Shown here: one piece after another, positions 30,998 to 40,578 of the stretch
Numbering within the stretch: position 1 is the first letter of the stretch
Layout of the letters: each line of letters opens with the position of its first letter
From: Desulfospira joergensenii DSM 10085
GTDB lineage: Bacteria > Desulfobacterota > Desulfobacteria > Desulfobacterales > Desulfobacteraceae
Length of the DNA stretch: 64,000 bases
Direction of reading: 5' to 3'
NCBI RefSeq assembly: GCF_000420085.1
Contig: NZ_ATUG01000001.1
Coordinates: forward strand, 1,415,223 to 1,479,222
The notes under the pieces: generated by a model
What the model was told of the DNA's origin: nothing
Databases searched by the model: none
The model's input: only the letters and a program-made list of their open reading frames with translations
Translations under genes and position numbers: made by a program

Positions 30998-32137
30998 CTA
31001 TGCCTTGGTATTTACGGGAAGCCGTATGGTGAACCGGCTACCCTTATCCGATTTTGAATCCACCAGAATCCTTCCCCCGTAGGACTCGATTATCTCCTTG
31101 CAGTATGCCAAGCCCAGCCCCGTACCCGTGGGGGTGTCTCCCTCGGCCACGAGTGGTTTTGTAGAAAAAAACGGATCAAAGAGTTTTTTATGGTCTTCCT
31201 CTGAAATTCCAGTGCCGGTGTCTGATATGGATATGGTAATTCCATGGCTCTCCTGCCTGCTTGAAATGGACAGCCTCCGGGTAGTGCTGGCATACATGGC
31301 TTCGGCACCGTTCTTTAGAAGGTTGCCCATGCACTGGCTGAAATGAACGTAAATCCCCTGGAACGGGGGAAGGGGTTCCAGATCCATGTCCACCTGAATC
31401 TTGTGCTTGAAAAACTGATTTGACTTGAACAGTTCCACCTGCTCGCACACCACCTGATTCAGGTCTATGTCCACCATATGTTCATGACTCTGTTTACGGC
31501 TGGCCGTCAGGATGGTAGTGATGATATCTCTCATCTGTATGGCAGCCGTCTCCAGGGAAAGGATATCCTTGCTCCTGGGATGTTTCACGGCCAAAACCTG
31601 GGTGACCCCCAAAATGGCCTGGAGGGGATTGTTCAGGTTGTGGACAATACCGGCGGCATGTCTGCCCAGGGCAGCCATCTTCTCCGCATCAAGCAACTGG
31701 GCTGTGCGCAGCTTTACCTGGTCATTGAGTTTGGCATTGAGTTCATGGAGCTGGTCTTCCACGGTTTTCAATCTTAAAAAAACCTTTACCTTGGCCAAAA
31801 GCTCTTCCGCTTCAAAGGGTTTGCCCAGGTGATCGTCTATGCCCGCCTCATACCCCCTGAGGCGTTCCTCAAGGGTTTTTCTGCTTGAAATCATGATTAT
31901 CTTCATGAAGCCGAAGGAACCGCTCTCCCGGATCCTTTTGCATACCTCATAGCCGTCTATTCCGGTCATAACCGTATCCAGAAGAACGAGATCAGGCATG
32001 AAGGAAGGCAGAATTTCAAGGGCTTCCTCGCCGCTGTACACGGCCTTGGCCGTATACCGGGGTATCAATAGGCCTTTGATATGGCCGGCAACCGATTTGG
32101 CGTCATCGACCACAAGTATTTTGTTCTTTGAAATCAT
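30998..32137 (-). CDS. receiver-histidine kinase protein
   Basis: 379 residues: receiver 1-122 with Asp54 (LVLLDTVMTGIDG), a coiled linker (about 125-150), HisKA-like dimerisation helix with His in AAGIVHNLNNPLQAIL (about 166), and HATPase with NLLKNGAEAM, DTGTGI and GTGLGLAYCKEI (about 340-350). The receiver at the N-terminus means kinase activity is likely gated by phosphorylation from another kinase, possibly CheA. It lies between the MCP-like gene and the STAS-cheY genes, though the promoter at 30,974 starts a new transcript after it. Confidence 0.9.
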   Translation of the reverse strand: MISKNKILVVDDAKSVAGHIKGLLIPRYTAKAVYSGEEALEILPSFMPDLVLLDTVMTGIDGYEVCKRIRESGSFGFMKIIMISSRKTLEERLRGYEAGIDDHLGKPFEAEELLAKVKVFLRLKTVEDQLHELNAKLNDQVKLRTAQLLDAEKMAALGRHAAGIVHNLNNPLQAILGVTQVLAVKHPRSKDILSLETAAIQMRDIITTILTASRKQSHEHMVDIDLNQVVCEQVELFKSNQFFKHKIQVDMDLEPLPPFQGIYVHFSQCMGNLLKNGAEAMYASTTRRLSISSRQESHGITISISDTGTGISEEDHKKLFDPFFSTKPLVAEGDTPTGTGLGLAYCKEIIESYGGRILVDSKSDKGSRFTIRLPVNTKA

Positions 32138-32315
32138 ATACTCATCCGGAGAAGCCGGGAATCATAAAGGATACAAAACCGCTTTTTCCCTTTTGTTCGG
32201 GCGGAATGGATTTTTCCAAAAAGGAACGGCAGAACCGGGCACCCTCGGCTTTATATTATCAGAAACAGGTTTCTCCTATTCACAAAGGGGATTGCCGGCA
32301 TTCCCAGTCCGGTTT

Positions 32316-34166
32316 CTAAAACAGTTCAATATTATCATCCAGCCCATCCTCTTCTTCTTCCGATCCCTCTTTCGGCTCCGGGACCTCAACCGATTTATCC
32401 CGGTCCTCTCCGGTCATTTCTTTTCCGTCTGCGGCAATTAATTCTTCATGGATCTTTCTTTCACTTTCCATTGTATATCTCTGGGCCAGGTCATCCTCTC
32501 CGTTGATGGACAGATCATCTCCCAGCCCTTTCCACGGGGCAAGAACCTCCAGCAAATCCTCCATCTCCCTGAGCACACCGGCGGAGCTTTCTATCCATTC
32601 CGGGAAGAAATCAAGCTCTTTTCTTGTCCTGTCAATGGATTCCATGAGTTTCCTGGATCTTTCCTCCGCCTGGAAAGAACTTTCCCGATATTCCTCATAG
32701 GCATTTGATATCCGGCCAATCCCCTCTTCCAAAGAGATCCCTGATACACCGGCCTCCCCTGTTGAGCGGTTTAAGGAACCCGAATCCGATGAAACGGCCA
32801 GGTCCGTGATGGATGTGATGATATTGAGGACTTCCTTGACCAGGGTGTTTGATTCATTGGAAAGATCTCTCACACTCCGGGCAAGGACTTCAAGTGTGGC
32901 GCCTTTGTCACCCAGCTTGTTTGTCATGATAATGGCATTGATCGCCTTGTATTGCAGATCGATATTGATGCTGGTTACCTGATCGGTATGAAGGGAAAGT
33001 GTGGATACGGCCCTGGATGATTGATCCATGGTTTTTTTAATCTGTTCTTCCAGCTCATTTCCCCGGTTAAGTAGCTGGCCCAGGTCTTCCAGTTTTGCCC
33101 TGAAATTTTTAAACCCCTGTTCAAGTCCGGAGGCCTCCCCCTCTTCTGAACAGGAGGCGGAAACATTTTCCATGAGCTGATCCACCTCATCGCCGATGCT
33201 CTCAAAGGAGGCCTGCATTTTTTCGTAAACGCCTTTGGTCTCTGCTATCACCTGTTTCAGATGGGCTGCCTGGAGAGCCAGAATGGACTGGGCCCGTCCC
33301 TTTCTTGCAGATCCGTCATCGTCGGCAGGTTCATCTTCGGGGTCAAGGCTGTCCGGACCTTTGCCTAACAGATCTGAAATATCTCCCAGGGCCGAAATAA
33401 TGTGCTCGATCTGCTGCCGGGCAATATCGTGGAACTGAATCGACATGACGATTTCCCCGACGATATTTGATATTTTCTGGGAGTGGCTGCCCGCTTTTTC
33501 AAGGGTTGAGGATGCCAGACCGCCGATGGTCTCAATCTCCTCCATGGCTTGCTGAACGGCAGTCTCTGCGGATTGGGAAAGTTCATCAAAGGTTTTCATA
33601 CCGTCGGTAATATCATTATGCACCTCAAGCTGATCCTTTCTTACCGTTTCAGAATTTCCATAAATCGTGGCGGAGATTTCACCTATGTTTCCGGCAAGGG
33701 CCTTGATCTCTTCGCCGAAGTTTTCAAACATTGCCGTGGCCTCACTTGTACGGCAACTCTCCACTCCGATGTTGAGACCGATAATATTCAAAAACCGGGA
33801 ACTTTTTCGAATCGTTTCACAGATCGAACACAGCTCGCTTAAATGACCGGTACTGGCGGTTATGTTCTGCAGGCTGCCCGTTATCATTTCCCGGCAGCCG
33901 GAAAGGGTTGTCAGCGAATCATCGACTATTTCCCCGATGTGGTGCAAAAGGCCGGTCTCGGATCTGTCTGTCATACCGTCAGCAGAATTCATTATTCCCT
34001 TTGCCAGATCGCCTGATTCGGCATAGACCATCTGAAGGTCCTGACCAAGCTGTGCAAACTGCGGTTCAATTTTTTGCAAGGTGTCCCCAAGGGACTCGGA
34101 AAGCTCTGGGAGCCGGGATAAGATCCCGGCCGTCGTGTGTTCTGGCGTCTTATTGCTGTCGTTCAT
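32316..34166 (-). CDS. soluble MCP-like signalling protein with duplicated hairpin tip
   Basis: 616 residues, almost wholly helical, with no membrane segment. Two regions resemble the signalling tip of methyl-accepting proteins: LNIIGLNIGVESCRTSEATA (about 125-144) and DLQYKAINAIIMTNKLGDKG (about 402-421). Between them SIQFHDIARQQIEHI (about 244-258) recurs in similar cytoplasmic proteins near che genes. The C-terminal tail is very acidic. It is probably a cytoplasmic partner of CheA/CheW, but the canonical tip sequence ([18 protein letters not shown]) is absent, so CheA contact is not assured. The start at 34,166 is taken because GGAG is 10 bases away; the ATG at 34,175 is too close to it. 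Confidence 0.75.
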   Translation of the reverse strand: MNDSNKTPEHTTAGILSRLPELSESLGDTLQKIEPQFAQLGQDLQMVYAESGDLAKGIMNSADGMTDRSETGLLHHIGEIVDDSLTTLSGCREMITGSLQNITASTGHLSELCSICETIRKSSRFLNIIGLNIGVESCRTSEATAMFENFGEEIKALAGNIGEISATIYGNSETVRKDQLEVHNDITDGMKTFDELSQSAETAVQQAMEEIETIGGLASSTLEKAGSHSQKISNIVGEIVMSIQFHDIARQQIEHIISALGDISDLLGKGPDSLDPEDEPADDDGSARKGRAQSILALQAAHLKQVIAETKGVYEKMQASFESIGDEVDQLMENVSASCSEEGEASGLEQGFKNFRAKLEDLGQLLNRGNELEEQIKKTMDQSSRAVSTLSLHTDQVTSINIDLQYKAINAIIMTNKLGDKGATLEVLARSVRDLSNESNTLVKEVLNIITSITDLAVSSDSGSLNRSTGEAGVSGISLEEGIGRISNAYEEYRESSFQAEERSRKLMESIDRTRKELDFFPEWIESSAGVLREMEDLLEVLAPWKGLGDDLSINGEDDLAQRYTMESERKIHEELIAADGKEMTGEDRDKSVEVPEPKEGSEEEEDGLDDNIELF

Positions 34167-34357
34167 ATTACTCATTCTCCCCGGGTAATACCAAATCTAA
34201 CCGTCATTGGGACCTGTGATGTTCCCAATATACCTAAATCTTTAAAACATCTTTTCATGGAAGAAACATCCCGTCTGGAAGTATTCAGTCCATGGCGCCT
34301 AATTCAAACGGGTCAAGAGGAAATTGGGTCGTCTGCCCGAATTCCTCTGATATTTTA

Positions 34358-34387
34358 ACTATAGCATTAGTCATCTGTTCATGTCAA
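34358..34387 (-). promoter_or_regulatory. sigma70-like promoter of the MCP-like gene
   Basis: Minus strand: TTGACA (34,382-34,387), 18-base spacer, TATAGT (34,358-34,363). Leader about 180 bases. Confidence 0.65.
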
Positions 34388-34545
34388 AACCTGACTTCAG
34401 CCCACAGGGGTAAATAACCGGCCTTTCAGGAGATATGGGGGAGGGCCGAAGCCGGCTTTTTCTCCATTTCCGGGACAGATCCATGAACGATGGGGCGCCA
34501 TACCTCGGAAAGGCTTGGCAGATGTGTGAATCGCCTGATTCTACC

Positions 34546-34574
34546 TTGACATTGCTAGCTGACAGGAATATACT
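34546..34574 (+). promoter_or_regulatory. sigma70-like promoter of the transmembrane MCP gene
   Basis: TTGACA (34,546-34,551), 17-base spacer, TATACT (34,569-34,574): one base off consensus overall. The leader to the ATG is about 210 bases with no riboswitch motif that I recognise. The stretch 34,388-34,545 between the two divergent promoters holds no gene. Confidence 0.75.
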
Positions 34575-34793
34575 GGCAGGAAAATTATTAGATAATGATT
34601 TGGTTTAAATCGACCTCAACGAATTCAAATTGTTGGAGTAAAAAAACTGCAAATTTTAAACTGTTTTGCTTACCATTTCCGGCTTCGGAGTATTTTAGGA
34701 CTTACCTTTGCAATGTTCCGGGCAAATTGATTCGCTTAAAATTATAATAATCCGGCAATATCGGGATGCTATCTGTAAAAAAGGAGGGGGAGA

Positions 34794-37043
34794 ATGCGTT
34801 TCAGGAATTTAAAAATCAAGGTGAAGATAATCGTGATCGTCATTCTGGCGATCCTCATTTCCGTGGGGATTGTCGGAGGCTATTCCCTTTACAGCACGAT
34901 CGAACGGGCCGATCAGGATATCACCGCCTATAAAAAAGAATTGATGGATGAGACAAAGCAAAAATTAAAGGATCTGGTGGATTCGGCATATACGGTTGTG
35001 GAAAAGGTATATAACCAGACGGCCACGGTGGACGCCATTAAAAAACAGTATGGCGGTGAACTCAAATCCCTTGTGGATATCCCCTACACCATGATGGTAA
35101 AGGCCCATGCCAAGGCAGATACAGGTTCTGCCCTGTCTGCCGAATCCGGAAACGCCTTGATGAGAGGGGCCCAAAACAGCGTAAAAGATGCCATCGGCGG
35201 AATACGGTATTCGAATGACAACTACTTCTGGATCAACGATACGCATCCGCGTATGGTGATGCATCCTGTGGCCAAGTCACTGGTGGGTCAGGATCTCTCC
35301 CGGTACGCCAAGAACGGAAAAATCGTCGCCGCAGAAGGTACGGACACGCCCATGTTTGTGGAAATGGCCCGGGCCTGCCGGGAATCGGGTGAAGGATTTG
35401 TCAGTTATCTGTGGCCTGCCCCCGACGATTCCTCAAAATGGGTTCGCAAACTTTCCTATGTCCGCCTTTTCAAACCCTGGGACTGGATCGTGGGAACCGG
35501 TATCTACGTGGACAAGGCTGAGGCTGAGGCACAAAACTCTGCCATCGATATCATAACCGAAATGAAATACGGCAAAAACGATTACTTCTTTATCATGGAC
35601 TTTAAGGGTATGCTCGTTGCCCATCCCAACCCGGAACTGATAGGCAAGAGCATGTACGATGAGAAAGATTCCACGGGCAGATATGTCTGGAGGGAAATGA
35701 TCGAGATGGCCAAGACCAAAGGGACGGGACATATCGAGTATATGTTCCCCAAAATAGGATCTGACAAGCCGGAACCCAAACTTGCCTACTTAAGACTTTT
35801 CAAGCAGTGGAACTGGATCGTTTCAACCGGTGTCTATGTGGACGATCTTCAATCAAAAATCGTAAGCAAAGAACAGGAACTGGATGCCGCGGTCCGCCAT
35901 CAGATCATATTCATGATCGTCACCATCACCCTATTGATGGTCGGTGCTTTTCTATGGGTATGGTTCATGAGCCGGGTCTTTATTGAGCGCCCCCTGGCCA
36001 TGGGAGTGGACGTGGCAAACAGACTGGCCGAGGGGGATCTTAGGGTGAAGATCGACGTTTCCGGCAAGGATGAGATCGGGCAGCTCCAGAGCGCCATGAA
36101 ACATATGGTGGAATCCCTTATCGATATTGTGGAGGAGGTTCAGAATGCCGTGAGCAATGTGGCCGCGGGAAGTGAAGAGCTGAGTTCAACCTCGGAACAG
36201 ATGTCCCAGGGAGCCACTGAGCAGGCCTCATCGGCAGAGGAAGCTTCCTCATCCATGGAAGAGATGTCCGGGAACATCAAACAGAATGCAGACAATGCCC
36301 AGCAGACCGAACGTCTGGCGGTCCAGGCGGCAGGGGATGCGGAAAAAGGCGGCGAGGCCGTGGGCAAGACCGTTGATGCCATGAAGGAAATCGCGGACAA
36401 GATCCTGATCATTGAGGAGATCGCAAGACAGACCAACATGCTGGCGCTGAATGCAGCCATTGAAGCGGCCCGGGCCGGTGATCACGGCAAAGGGTTCGCC
36501 GTTGTGGCCGATGCCGTGCGAAAACTGGCTGAAAGGAGCCAGGCAGCCGCCGGTGAGATCAGCAATCTTTCCACATCCAGTGTAGAAATCGCTGAAAATG
36601 CCGGAGAGATGCTCAATAAAATTGTTCCGGATATCCGCAAGACATCGGAATTGGTCCAGGAGATCAACGCGGCCTCGTCTGAGCAGAGTTCCGGTGCGGA
36701 ACAGATCAATACCGCGCTTCAGCAGCTGGACCAGGTGATTCAGCAGAACGCAAGCTCCTCCGAAGAGATGTCCTCCACGGCAGAGGAGCTCTCTGCCCAG
36801 GCAGAACAGCTCCAGCAGTCCATCTCCTTCTTCAAGGTTGAAACGAACCGGGCAAGAAAGGCATTGCCGGAAAGGGATGCCAGACCGGGGGCGAGACCGG
36901 TTGATCCTTCCCCGGGGGCCGGAACAGGCCGCCCCGCAAGGCCGACAGTGGTAACCAATAGGCCGGAGCCCGAGACTAACTCCCAGGGGGTGGCCCTTGA
37001 GATGGGCGACGATTCCCTGGACGATGACTTTGAAAAATATTAA
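34794..37043 (+). CDS. transmembrane methyl-accepting chemotaxis protein with two Cache domains
   Basis: 749 residues. TM1 about 10-32, then two similar single-Cache domains outside the cell: [20 protein letters not shown] (about 144) and [20 protein letters not shown] (about 264), each followed by a matching [12 protein letters not shown] / [12 protein letters not shown] end. TM2 about 366-390, HAMP about 392-445, and a signalling domain with the canonical tip around [20 protein letters not shown] (about 543-562). Cache pairs of this kind bind small carboxylates or amino acids. GGAGGGGG precedes the ATG. Divergent from the che operon and ends at a two-way terminator. Confidence 0.93.
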   Translation: MRFRNLKIKVKIIVIVILAILISVGIVGGYSLYSTIERADQDITAYKKELMDETKQKLKDLVDSAYTVVEKVYNQTATVDAIKKQYGGELKSLVDIPYTMMVKAHAKADTGSALSAESGNALMRGAQNSVKDAIGGIRYSNDNYFWINDTHPRMVMHPVAKSLVGQDLSRYAKNGKIVAAEGTDTPMFVEMARACRESGEGFVSYLWPAPDDSSKWVRKLSYVRLFKPWDWIVGTGIYVDKAEAEAQNSAIDIITEMKYGKNDYFFIMDFKGMLVAHPNPELIGKSMYDEKDSTGRYVWREMIEMAKTKGTGHIEYMFPKIGSDKPEPKLAYLRLFKQWNWIVSTGVYVDDLQSKIVSKEQELDAAVRHQIIFMIVTITLLMVGAFLWVWFMSRVFIERPLAMGVDVANRLAEGDLRVKIDVSGKDEIGQLQSAMKHMVESLIDIVEEVQNAVSNVAAGSEELSSTSEQMSQGATEQASSAEEASSSMEEMSGNIKQNADNAQQTERLAVQAAGDAEKGGEAVGKTVDAMKEIADKILIIEEIARQTNMLALNAAIEAARAGDHGKGFAVVADAVRKLAERSQAAAGEISNLSTSSVEIAENAGEMLNKIVPDIRKTSELVQEINAASSEQSSGAEQINTALQQLDQVIQQNASSSEEMSSTAEELSAQAEQLQQSISFFKVETNRARKALPERDARPGARPVDPSPGAGTGRPARPTVVTNRPEPETNSQGVALEMGDDSLDDDFEKY

Positions 37044-37066
37044 TGGGAGCGATCCCTGTTGACGAT

Positions 37067-37099
37067 AGAAAAAGGCGGCAGAATCTGCCGCCTTTTTCT
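37067..37099. terminator. two-way terminator between MCP and acyl-CoA dehydrogenase
   Basis: Perfect 14-bp stem (37,067-37,080 with 37,086-37,099), 5-base loop, A-tract on one side and T-tract on the other, so it serves both converging genes. Confidence 0.9.
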
Positions 37100-38252
37100 A
37101 TAACTTTCTTTTATCCCGCAAAATATTGTTTGAAATCACGATGCGCTGGATCTCGCTGGTGCCCTCGTAAATGGTAAACACCCGGGCATCCCTATAGAAC
37201 CGCTCCACATCGTAATCCTTGGTAAATCCGTAGCCGCCGTGGATCTGGATGGCCCTGGCCGTTACCTGGTTCACCATTTCCGAGGCAAAGAGCTTGGCCA
37301 TGGAGGCCTCCCGGGTATACGCTTCCCCCCGGTCCTTCATGGAGGCTGCGGAAAAGACCAGCTGCCGGGCCGCTTCGATCTGGGTGGCCATGTCTGCGAT
37401 CTGGAAACGGATGGCCTGGTGCTTGGCAATGGGCACACCGAACTGGCGCCGCTTTTTGGCATATTTCACGGCCGCATCAAAGGCGGCCTGGGCCACCCCC
37501 AGGGACTGGGCCGCGATACCGATCCGGCCGCTGTCCAGACCGGACATGGCAATCTTGAACCCGTCCCCCTCTTTTCCCAGCCTATTGGATGCCGGGACCC
37601 GGCAGTCCTCAAATATCAGGTCTGTGGTGTCCGAAGCCCTGAGTCCCATCTTATCTTCGGTCCGGCCCACGATAAGGCCCGGGGTCCCCTTGGGCACGAT
37701 AAAACAGGAGATGCCCCGATGGGCCGTCCCCTCATCGGTCTTTGCCGTGACCAGGACCAGCCCCGAGTTCTGCCCGGAGGTGATAAAGCGCTTGGTGCCG
37801 TTGATCACATAGGTATCCTTGTCCCGGACAGCTGTGGCCGTCTGGCTCACCGGATCAGACCCGGCTTCGGGCTCGGTCAGGCCGAAGGCACCGATCATCT
37901 CCCCGGAAGCCAGGGGAACCAGGAACTCCTGCTTCTGGTCCTCGGTCCCGAATCTGTACAGACTTTCGCAGACAATGGAATTCTGGACAGACATGACCAC
38001 GGATGTGGAGGCGCAGGAATAGGCGATCTCGGACAGGGCCAGGACATAGGAGACCGCATCAGCCTCCTCCCCGCCGTAATCCACGGGGATCATCATGCCC
38101 ATGAGGCCCAGTTCCCCCATCTGCTTAAAATTTTCCGCCGGGAATTCCTTGGTTTTGTCCCGCTCGGCTGCCGTGGCCCCGACCACTTTTCTGGAAAACT
38201 CACGGACCATGTTCTGGATCATCAACTGCTCATCGGTAAGCTTGAATAACAT
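37098..38252 (-). CDS. acyl-CoA dehydrogenase
   Basis: 384 residues, FAD enzyme that introduces the alpha-beta double bond in an acyl-CoA. Family blocks are complete: AFGLTEPEAGSDPVSQTATA (about 125-144), YVINGTKRFITSG (about 154-166), the catalytic Glu region FTIYEGTSEIQRIVI (about 361-375) with the usual base Glu in YEGTSEI. The form is that of short-chain (butyryl-CoA-like) enzymes. It is downstream of the XRE-cupin regulator by 17 bases and likely co-transcribed. No electron-transfer flavoprotein genes are adjacent. Confidence 0.92.
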   Translation of the reverse strand: MLFKLTDEQLMIQNMVREFSRKVVGATAAERDKTKEFPAENFKQMGELGLMGMMIPVDYGGEEADAVSYVLALSEIAYSCASTSVVMSVQNSIVCESLYRFGTEDQKQEFLVPLASGEMIGAFGLTEPEAGSDPVSQTATAVRDKDTYVINGTKRFITSGQNSGLVLVTAKTDEGTAHRGISCFIVPKGTPGLIVGRTEDKMGLRASDTTDLIFEDCRVPASNRLGKEGDGFKIAMSGLDSGRIGIAAQSLGVAQAAFDAAVKYAKKRRQFGVPIAKHQAIRFQIADMATQIEAARQLVFSAASMKDRGEAYTREASMAKLFASEMVNQVTARAIQIHGGYGFTKDYDVERFYRDARVFTIYEGTSEIQRIVISNNILRDKRKL

Positions 38253-38269
38253 GACTGACTCCTCTATTT

Positions 38270-38815
38270 CTAGGGTGCGTAGACGACCACGATCAAGAGG
38301 GCGTCAACATCCGAGACATTGCGTAGATCATGCTTGATCCCTGAATTAAAGTGGAGGGAGTCCCCCGGTTTCAGGGCATTGACATGCTCTCCCACCTGAA
38401 CTTCGACCCGGCCTTCCAGCACATAGACAAATTCCTCTCCTTCGTGCTGGAACCCCACTCCGTCGTGGCTTGTCCCCGCTTCCACCACAATGCGGAAGGC
38501 CTTTAAATGCTTGTTTTCCGCGCCCGGAGTCAGGGGCGTATAGGCATAGTTGTCCGTTCGTTTGGTATAGGCGTCAGATCTCTTTTCCAGGTTCTCTTCC
38601 TGGTCCTTGAGCAAAAAGGAGGAGTCCAGTTGAAGGGTTCGGGAAATCTGCAGCAGGGTGCCCACAGAGGGTCTTTTCTTTCCCCCTTCAATCTGTTTGA
38701 TGAATTCCTTTGACATTCCCGTTTCATTGGCCATGGCGTCCAGGCTCATCTTCTTGTCCAGCCTGGCCTTCCTGATCCGTTTTCCGATGGGGGTAATGCC
38801 TTTCTTTTTAACCAT
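38270..38815 (-). CDS. XRE-family transcription regulator with C-terminal cupin
   Basis: 181 residues: helix-turn-helix about 10-65 (IRKARLDKKMSLDAMANETG, SKEFIKQIEGGKKRPSVGTL) and a cupin about 105-178 (FQHEGEEFVYVLEGRVEVQV, LKPGDSLHFNSGIKH). Such regulators sense a small ligand through the cupin. It precedes the acyl-CoA dehydrogenase gene in the same transcript, so may control it or itself. A candidate operator lies 45 bases upstream (38,860-38,873). Confidence 0.9.
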   Translation of the reverse strand: MVKKKGITPIGKRIRKARLDKKMSLDAMANETGMSKEFIKQIEGGKKRPSVGTLLQISRTLQLDSSFLLKDQEENLEKRSDAYTKRTDNYAYTPLTPGAENKHLKAFRIVVEAGTSHDGVGFQHEGEEFVYVLEGRVEVQVGEHVNALKPGDSLHFNSGIKHDLRNVSDVDALLIVVVYAP

Positions 38816-38859
38816 TTTATCTCCAATAGTCTGGAGGTCATCCAGACATCATCTTTGAT

Positions 38860-38873
38860 TGAGCGCTCGTTCA
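38860..38873. promoter_or_regulatory. candidate operator TGAGCGCTCGTTCA
   Basis: Near-palindrome, TGAGCG and CGTTCA around CT, with one mismatch. The same 13 bases (TGAGCGCTCGTTC) recur at 55,360 upstream of the AMP-dependent ligase. It resembles operators of TetR-type fatty-acid regulators. Confidence 0.5.
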
Positions 38874-38903
38874 GCTCTCTGTTGCTAAAAAAATCCCCGG
38901 TTC

Positions 38904-39968
38904 CTAGTTGATGACTTCAATCCAGCTTTCCGTGTCTTCGGCTCTTCCGTACTGAATGGCGGTCAATGCATCATAAAATTTCATGGCAGTCTCTCCGGGT
39001 GTTCCGTCTCCGATATGGATCATCCGGTCACCGTACCGGATCTCTCCCACAGGGGAGATCACAGCAGCGGTGCCTGACCCGAATACCTCCTTGAGCCGGC
39101 CCTGTTCATGGGCAGAGAACACTTCGTCGATACCGATTTTGCTCTCTTTTACCTTGATGCCCCATTTTCTGGCCAGGTCGATTACGGAGTACCTTGTGAT
39201 GCCCGGCAGGATGCTTCCGGTCAAATTGGGGGTGACAAGAGTATCATCAATCATGAAAAAGATATTCATGGCCCCGACCTCTTCGATATACTTCTGTTCC
39301 AGGGCATCCAGCCACATCACCTGGGCATACCCCTCTTTCTTGGCCATTTCACCGGCAAAGAGGCTGGCCGCGTAATTCCCCGCAGTCTTGAACTCACCCA
39401 CACCGCCCCGGACGGCCCGGACATGACTTTTGGACACCCATATCTTCACCGGGTTGAACCCTTCTGCATAATAGGCGCCAACCGGGGACAGGATGATGAA
39501 GAACTTGAAAGTAAAGGAAGACCGCACCCCCAGGAAGGGATCGGTTGCTATGATAAAAGGCCGGACATAGAGGGAGGTGCCCAGGGTCTCGGGGATCCAT
39601 TTCTCTTCCAGGCGGATGAGCTCTTTCATGGCTTCCATGGCAAAATCAATATCCAGCTCCGGAATGCACAGTCCCCGGGCCGACCGGTTCATGCGCTTGT
39701 AATTATCCCTGGCCCTGAACAGCTGAATCTTGCCCTCGGGAGTTTTATAGGCCTTGAGGCCCTCGAAAATGGCCTGGCCGTAGTGAAAAACCATGGCTGC
39801 CGGGGACAGGGAGAACTCTGAAAAAGGTTCGATCCTGGGGTCATGCCACCCCTTTTCCATGTCATAATCCATCACAAACATGTGGTCGGTAAACACCGTC
39901 CCAAAGCCAAGGTCTTCATCCTTTGGCCGCGTGCCTGTTTCAGGGGTTCGGGTCACTTTGATCTTCAT
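38904..39968 (-). CDS. ilvE: branched-chain amino acid aminotransferase
   Basis: 354 residues, PLP enzyme of fold type IV that interconverts Leu, Ile and Val with their 2-oxoacids. AAMVFHYGQAIFEGLKAYKT (about 56-75), the PLP Lys in EFKTAGNYAASL (about 195-206) and NIFFMIDDTLVTPNLTGSIL show the long (type II) form. The start at 39,968 is taken because GGAGG lies 5 bases upstream; earlier starts lack one. With the oxoacid oxidoreductase and the Liv transporter this gives uptake, transamination and oxidation of branched-chain amino acids within one window. Confidence 0.93.
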   Translation of the reverse strand: MKIKVTRTPETGTRPKDEDLGFGTVFTDHMFVMDYDMEKGWHDPRIEPFSEFSLSPAAMVFHYGQAIFEGLKAYKTPEGKIQLFRARDNYKRMNRSARGLCIPELDIDFAMEAMKELIRLEEKWIPETLGTSLYVRPFIIATDPFLGVRSSFTFKFFIILSPVGAYYAEGFNPVKIWVSKSHVRAVRGGVGEFKTAGNYAASLFAGEMAKKEGYAQVMWLDALEQKYIEEVGAMNIFFMIDDTLVTPNLTGSILPGITRYSVIDLARKWGIKVKESKIGIDEVFSAHEQGRLKEVFGSGTAAVISPVGEIRYGDRMIHIGDGTPGETAMKFYDALTAIQYGRAEDTESWIEVIN

Positions 39969-40166
39969 TATTTCCTCCATAACACTCAATTTAAATTCAA
40001 AATAATATATTAGGATATTCATTTGTGTAAAGCAAAGGAATTTTCCCGCCCCGACACTTTCTTCTGGTCAAGGAAAATTTTAGAGGGTATGATCATTATC
40101 AGAACCACAATAAAAAAGACAAAACCAGTCCAGGCTTTGGGCTTTTGACTTCATAAGGAGGCAAAC

Positions 40167-40364
40167 ATGGCTGAAAAAAAATTCAAACAAGTCTGCACCT
40201 GCGAAAACTGCGGCAATGAAGCGGAGATGGTCGTTACATGCGAATGGATTGAGGTTGAAGAAGAAAAAGAGGCCAAGACGCCCGAAAAAAAAGGGCACAA
40301 GGTCAAGGGGACCGGAACCTGTACCAACTGCGGGACGGAGGCCGACATCTGGGTAGACATGTAG
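40167..40364 (+). CDS. small double zinc-ribbon-like protein
   Basis: 65 residues with two C-x2-C pairs, CTCENCGNEA (about 10-19) and CTNCGTEA (about 52-59), separated by a charged, Lys/Glu-rich stretch. The paired motifs would bind one Zn. Function not recognised. AAGGAGG precedes the ATG. It stands alone on the + strand between ilvE and hutU. Confidence 0.7.
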   Translation: MAEKKFKQVCTCENCGNEAEMVVTCEWIEVEEEKEAKTPEKKGHKVKGTGTCTNCGTEADIWVDM

Positions 40365-40578
40365 CAGGAACAGCTCTCAGCGAGAACAAGTCGACAGCCT
40401 TTCATACTTTTTTAATATCTGAAAATTACCATCCCAGGCCTGGTTGCACCGCTGAACATAGCCGGTAAATGGAGCGCCCGTCATCCTCTGGCGTCCAGAA
40501 AAAATTCCCTTTGCTGTTCTTTCTGTCAACTGCTCTCGCTGTTCTTGCTTTTTCCTGTAACGCCTCGCCCCGTCATCA

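Noticed and set aside
34575..34793. Riboswitch in the long leader of the MCP gene
   Set aside because: No c-di-GMP or other riboswitch consensus is recognisable in the AT-rich leader.
37239..38249. Long open frame opposite the acyl-CoA dehydrogenase
   Set aside because: It is antisense to a clear family member, has no ribosome binding site and no domain; the same goes for frames opposite ilvE (39,108-39,821) and kbl (50,497-51,294).
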